The notes under the pieces are model-generated. The model was not told the origin of the DNA, searched no databases, and saw nothing but the letters and a program-made list of their open reading frames with translations. Shown here piece by piece: positions 1 to 5,258 of a DNA stretch of 64,000 bases (position 1 is the stretch's first letter; each line of letters starts with the position of its first letter). Location: positions 3,918,623-3,982,622 of the forward strand of contig NZ_JPON01000001.1 of NCBI RefSeq assembly GCF_000733935.1. The letters are read 5' to 3'. The translations under genes and the position numbers were made by a program. This DNA is from Methylomarinum vadi (lineage in GTDB: Bacteria > Pseudomonadota > Gammaproteobacteria > Methylococcales > Methylomonadaceae).

Positions 1-244
1 TGTTTTGTTCGGTGTAGTTGGCTATAGCGATTCTCTCATCAATACGGTTCTTCAATCCTTTAACCCGATATGTCAATTCGGTCAATGTTGAAATCAAGTA
101 GCCGATGCGCTGCATATTTGCTTTTTCTATCTCATCGCTATCGATTGTTGAAACAGCTTCTCCTAGTGCAATAAGGGCAGGATATAGCCAGCTCTCTACA
201 TCATCCAGTCGGCAATTAACTTCATCCAGATCAGTCGTGCTCAT
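1..244 (-). CDS. Hypothetical protein, partial (C-terminus beyond the window edge)
   Basis: An open frame runs from an ATG at 244 to the left edge, giving 81 residues that begin MSTTDLDEVNCRLDDVE and are mostly helical with regular charged/hydrophobic spacing. I do not recognise a family. It follows the small YqaJ-like fragment on the same strand after an 82-bp gap, so it probably belongs to the same island operon. A GGGAGG lies upstream but rather far from the ATG, so the start is not certain. Confidence 0.55.
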   Translation of the reverse strand, partial: MSTTDLDEVNCRLDDVESWLYPALIALGEAVSTIDSDEIEKANMQRIGYLISTLTELTYRVKGLKNRIDERIAIANYTEQN

Positions 245-326
245 TTTCAAATCGTCGTTTTTCCCTCCCGGTGCGTATTCTGATTTATTTGAACACCGAT
301 TCTGGCCAAGTTGAACAGTTACAATC

Positions 327-467
327 CTAACGCATCGGTGGAAGTGAATTTTTATCCCAAGTTTTTTCCATCCATAGATCGACCTGTGTACAGTAGGGAT
401 TGATTCCAATGGCTGCCGCGGCTTCTGATGCCCCGATAGACTTTAAGCGCTGTGCGTGGTTGATCAT
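327..467 (-). pseudogene. YqaJ-like viral recombinase, N-terminal fragment (46 aa)
   Basis: A short frame starts at ATG 467 and overlaps the stop of the upstream HTH gene in the sequence ATGA, so translation is probably coupled. Its 46 residues contain the stretch IGASEAAAAIGINPY followed by VDLWMEKT. From memory this is the conserved opening of YqaJ-type phage recombinases/exonucleases (GASE-xxA-xxG-xxPY...LWxEKTG). A full-length member has roughly 200 or more residues and carries the nuclease active site further on, so this is a remnant or a small derived protein. It is below normal ORF-length thresholds. Assignment is by motif only. Confidence 0.55.
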
Positions 468-679
468 GCCGCCACTCCACTGCGCTTGGTGTGGCGCTCG
501 ATATATTCCCGAAGATCAACCGTCCGATAGCGAACATTTCTCCCGATCTTAACGAACGGAATATTATTCTCTCCGGTACTGCGCCATTTTTGGAGGGTTG
601 CAGGTGGTATGCAGAGCAGGCGGCCTGCTGTGGTTTGGTCTACCAGCTCATCATCGGTTAATGTGACTTTTTGTGTCAT
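464..679 (-). CDS. AlpA/excisionase-like helix-turn-helix protein
   Basis: A protein of about 71 residues from MTQKVTL, of the MerR/excisionase-type HTH class (HTH_17-like). It contains VDQTTAGRLLCIPPATLQKW followed by PFVKIGRNVRY and DLREYI, the usual layout of small DNA-binding proteins that set a helix and then a wing with an RY(R/K) turn. Such proteins act as AlpA-type activators or excisionases for nearby integrases. The start at 679 is preferred because GGAAG lies six bases upstream; in-frame ATGs at 685 and 694 are alternatives. The stop overlaps the ATG of the YqaJ-like fragment. A perfect inverted repeat covers its leader. Confidence 0.75.
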   Translation of the reverse strand: MTQKVTLTDDELVDQTTAGRLLCIPPATLQKWRSTGENNIPFVKIGRNVRYRTVDLREYIERHTKRSGVAA

Positions 680-682
680 GGT

Positions 683-716
683 CATCTTCCACATTGGTTA
701 AGTAACGTGGAAGATG
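683..716. promoter_or_regulatory. 10-bp perfect inverted repeat in the HTH gene leader
   Basis: CATCTTCCAC at 683-692 and its exact reverse complement GTGGAAGATG at 707-716 are separated by 14 bases. The arm near the gene contains the likely ribosome binding site (GGAAG on the minus strand) and lies directly before the chosen ATG at 679. The position suggests either an operator for autoregulation by the HTH protein or an RNA hairpin that hides the Shine-Dalgarno sequence. The sequence shows the symmetry; the function is inferred. Confidence 0.55.
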
Positions 717-756
717 GTAAGGAAAGAGAAGATTAGAAAATAGGAAAAAAAAATGG

Positions 757-1488
757 CTAAAAATTTTCTAGCTGTGTAATCATTTGAGAAAGCGTCGATG
801 AGTCGATTAGCCAATTCGCACGCGTTCTTATAGTTTTGAGCAAATTTTCCCTGTCTTGATATTTTGTTCCGTCACTAAAAAGCCATCTACCAAAATCTTC
901 TATGTTATATGGAATATTTTCAGCTTCGAAAATAATCGATAAATCAATAAATGGTAGCAATCGCATATCTATCCAGGATTCAATATTACGGGTATTGAAA
1001 TTAGTTTTATTCTTATAAATGCTTGATGGTCTTTTCTTAGTTTTTAACCAATTTCCAAAATCTCTTTTTAATTGCTCATCAGACGCATCCAAATTGATTA
1101 ATAAATGTCCTTTCGACTCATTAAAAGTGCAATCAATACCACTTAGTAAATTATCAAAACTTTCATCGCTATAACAATTATGTGGCATTTTGCTCTGAAT
1201 AAGAGAGCTCGAAGAAAATATCTCCAATGCACTTATGTCACGAACAGTTGGTTTTAAAGGACTTCCAATATTTTCCAACTCTACAAGATATGTTTTAACA
1301 ATACCGCTTTTTTTTATTTCTTCTACAACTTTGGTTACAAATTTTTCATATTTAGTATTAGTGGAGTATCCATAGCTAAAAAAATCGCGAATATCTCTCC
1401 TTAGCTCTAACTGTACCCACCATTCTTTTAGGTTAAATTGTTCCAAAGAACGATAATTTTCCAGATCGAACCAATTAGGTTTTTCCAT
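757..1488 (-). CDS. DUF6387-like hypothetical protein
   Basis: A 243-residue protein starting MEKPNWFDLENY. The opening (P-x-WFDL-x-x-Y) followed by W-x-x-QL-x-x-R resembles the family I remember as DUF6387, often found beside integrases on islands; the family name is from memory and is tentative. No catalytic motif, signal peptide or membrane segment is visible. The gene is clearly richer in A+T than the core genes of the window, with runs such as AAAAAAA and codons like AAT, ATT and TTA favoured, a sign of recent transfer. The function is unknown; as island cargo, a defence role is one possibility. Confidence 0.7.
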   Translation of the reverse strand: MEKPNWFDLENYRSLEQFNLKEWWVQLELRRDIRDFFSYGYSTNTKYEKFVTKVVEEIKKSGIVKTYLVELENIGSPLKPTVRDISALEIFSSSSLIQSKMPHNCYSDESFDNLLSGIDCTFNESKGHLLINLDASDEQLKRDFGNWLKTKKRPSSIYKNKTNFNTRNIESWIDMRLLPFIDLSIIFEAENIPYNIEDFGRWLFSDGTKYQDRENLLKTIRTRANWLIDSSTLSQMITQLENF

Positions 1489-1523
1489 AAAACACCCCTT
1501 ACAGTGTCAGTCCTTTGAAAAGA

Positions 1524-1578
1524 ATCTGAACCAGGCCGCAAAGGAACGGCTTTTCTCCCCGTCGAGATAGGTTCAGAT
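1524..1578 (-). terminator. Stem-loop at the end of the fic gene
   Basis: ATCTGAACC at 1524-1532 pairs with GGTTCAGAT at 1570-1578, the latter containing the fic stop codon. The large loop holds a smaller GCCG...CGGC stem. There is no clear T-run, so termination is only a possibility. Confidence 0.3.
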
Positions 1579-2919
1579 AAACCGGTCTATTGCAATACCT
1601 CGGATGATTTCCTCCAGATTATCCGGAGCAATAAATTCCAATGTTTTAGCGCCAATGCGCCGTTGTTCCAATAATCCCAATTTGTGTAAATGTATCAAAT
1701 CCGCTCGAGATGTCGCATAAGCAATGCGGTGGCTGACTTGATGGGATTTTACTGAGTATTCGTGTCCAGGATGGCGGATTGCATGGCTTATCAGAGCAAG
1801 TTCTCGGTGATTCAAGTTGGAATGTTTGAGTAGTTTTTCAGCTTGTTTCACCTGTTTTGCTTTGCGCTCCAAATACTTTTCCAAGTCTTGAAGTGCTTGG
1901 TCGATGACTTCCAACTGATAGTTGATGAAGTAAGTCAAATCGTTGTCATCGGTTTCCGTCTCTAGATAGGAGCGACCATATTTGGCCGGAGCGTTTTTTA
2001 GAATCCTGGATATGGAGATATATTCGAATAGCCAGTAGCCGTGACGCAGCATGGACCAATAAAATAATGCTCTTGCGGTTCTACCATTGCCATCTAAGAA
2101 AGGATGCTCATAGGCTAACCAGAAATGCAGGATAATCGCTCGGATGACAGGGTGGATGAAGGTTTCGCTTTCTGTCTCGTTGGCGAACTTCAACATGGCT
2201 TCGATTCGCTCCCGCAATTTTTCTGCTGGCGGCGGATTGTGCAAGACTTTCATCGAAGCATTGTCTACTACGGTCACCCGTTCTTCTCCGGGCTTTTGCA
2301 ACCTACCGGCGGCCGTTGGATCGTCCAATGTTTCCTCAGTCAATACGCGATGAAGGTTCATCAGACTTTCAAAGGTCAATGGTTGGTTTATCATTTCACG
2401 AATCATGTTCATGGCAATGTAATTGTTCATGATCATTTTTTCGCTTTTGTCTTTCGGCTTACGTTGGTAGCGGATCATGTCGACAGCGTTTTGCCGGGTG
2501 GTTGATGCACCCTCGAGTTGGCTGGAGGTAATAGCTTCCTCAACCAATGAGTTAAAAATAAACCGGTCCCTGGTTTCCTCTGTGGTGACTGATGACGAAA
2601 AGCCGATTCTCCCGCTGGCCTGGCTATCGATTTTATGTAGCATCGATAATGCACTGTCAGTAAGCATGTATTCAAAGGGTGAATCCCGCACGTTTAAAAT
2701 TGGCAGCTCTTTGAACTGAGTCATACGCGCAAACTTAATGCCTAGCCACCATTGTTCGTGTGTTAGATCGTCTGGAGGGGAAAGATGCCGAAGCTTGTCC
2801 CAATGGATGTATTTCTCGTTGTGAAGAGGCGTTAATTTGCAACGCAATATCTTGTTCATTGCGTTGATGTGTTTTTCCAGCAGTTCATCCGGCGGAGTAG
2901 GGGAGTTCGGTTTTTTCAT
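1573..2919 (-). CDS. Fic family protein (probable AMP-transferase)
   Basis: A 448-residue protein with the Fic core motif HPFLDGNGRTAR at about residue 270. It matches HPFxDGNGRxxR, which binds the nucleotide phosphate and supplies the catalytic histidine for transfer of AMP to a hydroxyl group of a target protein. Further upstream, SSQLEGAST at about residue 133 fits the (S/T)xxxE(G/N) inhibitory helix of class II Fic enzymes, so the protein should be self-inhibited. The N-terminus resembles the DUF4172-type lead-in and the C-terminus a winged-helix region. The start at 2919 is an ATG (MKKPNSPTPP); a TTG seven codons upstream is less likely. It is island cargo next to the integrase. The target is unknown. 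Its upstream region holds two inverted repeats. Confidence 0.88.
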   Translation of the reverse strand: MKKPNSPTPPDELLEKHINAMNKILRCKLTPLHNEKYIHWDKLRHLSPPDDLTHEQWWLGIKFARMTQFKELPILNVRDSPFEYMLTDSALSMLHKIDSQASGRIGFSSSVTTEETRDRFIFNSLVEEAITSSQLEGASTTRQNAVDMIRYQRKPKDKSEKMIMNNYIAMNMIREMINQPLTFESLMNLHRVLTEETLDDPTAAGRLQKPGEERVTVVDNASMKVLHNPPPAEKLRERIEAMLKFANETESETFIHPVIRAIILHFWLAYEHPFLDGNGRTARALFYWSMLRHGYWLFEYISISRILKNAPAKYGRSYLETETDDNDLTYFINYQLEVIDQALQDLEKYLERKAKQVKQAEKLLKHSNLNHRELALISHAIRHPGHEYSVKSHQVSHRIAYATSRADLIHLHKLGLLEQRRIGAKTLEFIAPDNLEEIIRGIAIDRFI

Positions 2920-2944
2920 GGAATGATAAAAAACTATCAATAAT

Positions 2945-3017
2945 TATCAATTTTCTATAAATTGATAGATAATTTAGCAGTCTTATCAGTTTTTATCAAT
3001 TTCTGAAAATCTGATAA
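2945..3017. promoter_or_regulatory. Two inverted repeats upstream of fic
   Basis: TATCAATTT at 2945-2953 and AAATTGATA at 2959-2967 form a perfect 9-bp inverted repeat with a 5-base spacer. TTATCAG at 2983-2989 and CTGATAA at 3011-3017 form a second, wider one. The whole 100-bp gap between int and fic is very A+T-rich and repeats TTATCA/TGATAA. This is what an operator for a repressor of fic, perhaps the C-terminal winged helix of Fic itself, would look like. The symmetry is seen; the role is inferred. Confidence 0.45.
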
Positions 3018-3041
3018 ATATTGATTCAAAAAAATCTCCTG

Positions 3042-4238
3042 CTACTGGCCGCTTGATTTTAGAGTAATCACATTATCATTTGCTGGTGCGGTGTGTTGAT
3101 GGATGTAATCGGCGATTTTGAACGTTGCAGCCTTCATTGTTTTGGCTTCTGGGTTGATATAGCCGCCGGTAACGTCGCCATCGGTCTTATGATTCGCCAG
3201 GGCCTTGAGTAGAGAGAAGGGGATCATAGCCGCCTCACCGATTGTCAGGAAGGTGCGTTTTAGATCATGGCTGGAAAACTCAATGCCAGTTTGTTTGCAG
3301 ACTTGGGTTATAGGTTTACGTGGGATCCCCATCACGCCGTCTTTGGTTTCACCAGGAAACATATAACGGTCATTACCGGTAAGACTTTGCAGATTTCTGA
3401 GATATGGCTTTACTTGGGGCGCAATGTAGGCAGTGAAGTCGGTATGGTTCTTGGTGTCACGGGCGACAAAGCAATCATTCTTGAAGTCAACATCCTTCCA
3501 TTCCAGATAGCGGATATCTTGATCCCTTAAGCCGGTATGTAGTAATAACAAGAGGTAGACTTTGGCTTTTTCGTTATCCAGGCTTAAAACAGCTTCATAC
3601 CAATCCTTCAAGCTGTCGCTCGGGATCATCCGTTTTTTCCGCTTTGCTTTCGCCCAAAGCTTGCCTTCTTTCAAAATATCGACAGGGTTTTCTTCAATGG
3701 CTTTTAGGGTTTGGTATGCGTAAGTCATCAGCAAACGCAACACGCGCATCTTGTTATCCCGTCCGCCAGTGAAGCTGTTACGCCGCGCCTTGACCATATC
3801 GCGGGTGACTTCGTTGATCGGCTTATTCAGCCAATCGGAAAAGCCTTGTCTCAGTTTTCTGCTGTAGTCCAACTTCGAAGCTTCCCGAAGTTCCGGCTTG
3901 TCCTCCAGGTAAATGTCAAAAAGTTGTTGCAGAGTAATGGCCTGATAACGTTTCTTGCGTTTTTCTTCAATGGGGTCAATGCCATCCGCTAATTCGGATA
4001 GTGTCTCGATCGCCAACTTACGCGCTTGGGAAACAGAAATATCAGGGAAACGCCCTAAAGTAATGCGTTGAACTTTTCCCGCTTCGTTCTTTTTTAGAAC
4101 TACAAAACTCTTATTTCCCGTGTTGCTGACTCTGCAAGTCAGTTTAGGGCATGTTGTATCGTAATAATCAGTTCTTCCGGTTCCTGGAGATGGAAGGTTT
4201 TCAATTCTTTGTTGCGTGAAATTGATTTTTTCAGCCAT
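3042..4238 (-). CDS. P4-type tyrosine integrase
   Basis: A site-specific recombinase that cuts and rejoins DNA at att sites, here most likely the tRNA-Asn 3' end. The N-terminal part (to about residue 85) matches the DUF4102 arm-binding domain (LTCRVSNTGNKSF, ITLGRFPDISVSQAR). The catalytic domain shows HTGLRDQDI (Arg at about 238), SHDLKRTFLT (His and Arg at about 325), LANHKTDGDVTGGYI (second His at about 350, Tyr nucleophile at about 360). Length, 398 residues, is normal. The ATG at 4238 has AGGAG eight bases upstream and is preferred to the ATG at 4283. An IS200-type element lies only 48 bp upstream of this start and separates the gene from its original promoter region and att site. Confidence 0.93.
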   Translation of the reverse strand: MAEKINFTQQRIENLPSPGTGRTDYYDTTCPKLTCRVSNTGNKSFVVLKKNEAGKVQRITLGRFPDISVSQARKLAIETLSELADGIDPIEEKRKKRYQAITLQQLFDIYLEDKPELREASKLDYSRKLRQGFSDWLNKPINEVTRDMVKARRNSFTGGRDNKMRVLRLLMTYAYQTLKAIEENPVDILKEGKLWAKAKRKKRMIPSDSLKDWYEAVLSLDNEKAKVYLLLLLHTGLRDQDIRYLEWKDVDFKNDCFVARDTKNHTDFTAYIAPQVKPYLRNLQSLTGNDRYMFPGETKDGVMGIPRKPITQVCKQTGIEFSSHDLKRTFLTIGEAAMIPFSLLKALANHKTDGDVTGGYINPEAKTMKAATFKIADYIHQHTAPANDNVITLKSSGQ

Positions 4239-4313
4239 TTCTTCAGCTCCTACGTCAGAACGGGTGATTTTTAGGTGACGCATTTTTTAATTATCCATCA
4301 TAAGGTTTAAACC

Positions 4314-4329
4314 ACCGGCTTTAGCCGGT
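4314..4329. repeat. Left-end hairpin of IS200-type copy 1
   Basis: A perfect 6-bp stem with a TTTA loop. In the IS200/IS605 family the transposase recognises such subterminal hairpins on one DNA strand. The same hairpin is in copy 2 at 54638-54653. Confidence 0.75.
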
Positions 4330-4366
4330 CAGCTTTAGCTGCGATAATTTGCCCAAGGAGGTGGCG

Positions 4367-4798
4367 ATGGACTATAGATACGGCAGCCATACGGTTTACC
4401 AAATTGAGTATCATTTTGTTTGGGTTACGAAGTATCGTTATAAAGTGCTGAAGGATGAAATAGCCGAACGAGTGAGAGACTTGGTGCGGCAGACATGCGA
4501 AGCCTTTGAGATACGGATTATCAAAGGTGTCGTGAGCAAAGATCATGTGCACATTTTGGTGAGTGCGCCGCCGACTATGGCCCCAAGCGAAATCATGAGG
4601 CGAATCAAGGGACGAACTTCGAGCTATCTGTTCGAAGAGTTCCCGCACTTGAAAAAGCGATATTGGGGTCGACATTTTTGAGCCCGCGGTTATTTTTGCG
4701 CCACAGTGGGGCAAATGACTGATGAGATGATAAAGCAATATTTGGAGCATCACTTTGAACCTAATCCAAACGATAATTTCAAGATGGAGCCCGACTAA
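4367..4798 (+). pseudogene. tnpA: IS200-type transposase TnpA with in-frame TGA at codon 105
   Basis: The frame from MDYRYGSH (RBS AAGGAGG just upstream) encodes a Y1 HUH transposase. HVH (residues 60-62, in KDHVHIL) is the metal-binding HUH motif. Codon 105 is TGA (4679-4681), where the family normally has tryptophan in GRHFWARGY. The frame then continues cleanly through ARGYFCATVGQMTDEMIKQY to a TAA at 4796-4798. The predicted catalytic tyrosine (IKQY, codon 125) lies after the TGA, so the 104-residue product would lack the nucleophile. Activity would need readthrough of TGA or a complete transposase supplied from another copy. The same lesion is present in copy 2. Confidence 0.88.
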
Positions 4799-4799
4799 G

Positions 4800-4869
4800 A
4801 CGCGTCGTTTAGTCGACGCGTATCCGGACTTTCAGTCCGTTATTGGAACCCACCCGCTTGAGCGGGTGG
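4800..4869 (+). repeat. Three consecutive hairpins at the right end of the IS
   Basis: After the transposase frame come ACGCGTCG/CGACGCGT (4800-4821), CGGACT/AGTCCG (4825-4839) and CCACCCGC/GCGGGTGG (4850-4869), all perfect stems with short loops. The last is the expected right-end recognition hairpin. The first two could stop transcription or fold as part of a 3' RNA. They are also present in copy 2. Confidence 0.6.
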
Positions 4870-4880
4870 TTGTTTAGTAA

Positions 4881-4999
4881 TCACCTGTTCTTAATGAAGT
4901 CACCCGTTCTAAAAACGGTGATATTTCTGGTCAACCTCTGGTCAACCTTTTTTTGCTGTTTTTAGTATTTTAAAGAAATCCATGGAAATGTAAAGAAAT
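4881..4999. repeat. Cluster of short repeats between IS and att site
   Basis: Three repeat families sit here. TCACCTGTTCT (4881-4891) and TCACCCGTTCT (4900-4910) differ at one base, with the inverted copy AGAACGGGTGA at 4257-4267 on the other side of the IS. CTGGTCAACCT is repeated in tandem at 4927-4937 and 4938-4948. TAAAGAAAT occurs at 4971-4979 and 4991-4999. Before the IS inserted these would have formed one block of about 160 bp between int and att, the place where integrase arm sites and excisionase sites are found. Confidence 0.5.
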
Positions 5000-5074
5000 G
5001 TTTATTCATTTTATAAAACAATAAGATATGGTAATAAATTCAGATGTTTCAATGGCTTGAATTGATGATGGACT

Positions 5075-5124
5075 GGTGACTGTTAATCACTAGGTCGGCG
5101 GTTCGAGCCCGTCCGGGGGTGCCA
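5075..5124 (+). other. 3' fragment of tRNA-Asn(GTT), integration att site
   Basis: The sequence matches the 3' half of a tRNA. Anticodon stem GGTGA/TCACT encloses the loop CTGTTAA (anticodon GTT, asparagine), followed by a T-arm (GGCGG-TTCGAGC-CCGTC), the 3' acceptor strand CGGGGGT, a discriminator G and an encoded CCA at 5122-5124. Upstream there is no D-arm and no 5' acceptor strand, so this is not a functional tRNA. This is the usual scar left at the far end of an island that integrated at the 3' end of a tRNA gene. Confidence 0.85.
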
Positions 5125-5132
5125 TACAAAAC

Positions 5133-5165
5133 AAGGGCTTAGAGTAAAATCTAAGCCCTTTTTTT
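5133..5165 (+). terminator. Rho-independent terminator, formerly of tRNA-Asn
   Basis: AAGGGCTTAGA at 5133-5143 pairs perfectly with TCTAAGCCCTT at 5150-5160 (11 bp, 6-base loop), followed by TTTTT. It lies eight bases after the CCA of the tRNA fragment. It was probably the terminator of the intact tRNA gene before the island separated them. Confidence 0.85.
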
Positions 5166-5179
5166 ATGCCTCGTTTCCT

Positions 5180-5204
5180 AATAAACCGAAAATTTCGGTT
5201 TATT
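5180..5204. terminator. A+T-rich palindrome after the histidine kinase gene
   Basis: AATAAACCGAAA and its exact reverse complement flank a single central base. It lies 55 bp beyond the stop of the minus-strand kinase gene and may end that transcript, although no T-run follows. Confidence 0.4.
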
Positions 5205-5258
5205 AATATTATCGATGAGACGGAATAGCTGCGAGTTGGTATGTCTCTCTCATAGGAC

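Larger units (their letters stand above)
4287..4878 (+). mobile_element. IS200-type insertion sequence, copy 1
   Basis: A 592-bp element identical base for base to 54611-55202 as far as I can compare. It encodes one HUH transposase and no TnpB. Near the left end, ACCGGC-TTTA-GCCGGT (4314-4329) forms a hairpin, and near the right end CCACCCGC-TTGA-GCGGGTGG (4850-4869) forms another, as expected for IS200/IS605 single-strand transposition. No target duplication is seen. Both copies start with TTAA, which may be the uncut target tetranucleotide. Insertion is inside the island, between the integrase gene and the att site. Confidence 0.9.
1..5124. mobile_element. Right-hand part of an integrated genomic island
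   Basis: The segment from the left window edge to the tRNA-Asn fragment at 5075-5124 carries a P4-type tyrosine integrase, an excisionase-like HTH protein, a recombinase fragment, a Fic protein and an unfamiliar AT-rich gene, all on the minus strand. The right boundary is set by the tRNA 3' fragment and the stranded terminator after it. The left end, where an intact tRNA-Asn(GTT) gene should be found, lies outside the window. Island status is inferred from this combination. Whether it is an integrative conjugative element, a satellite or a decayed prophage cannot be told from this part. Confidence 0.75.

Noticed and set aside
4307-4753. Minus-strand frame of 148 residues inside the IS, and its twin at 54631-55077
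   Set aside because: It is antisense to the transposase, whose HUH motif and RBS are clear. Its residues show no family features.
5041-5124. A complete tRNA-Asn gene
   Set aside because: The anticodon arm, T-arm and CCA fold, but no D-arm or matching 5' acceptor strand is present upstream, so only a 3' fragment remains.
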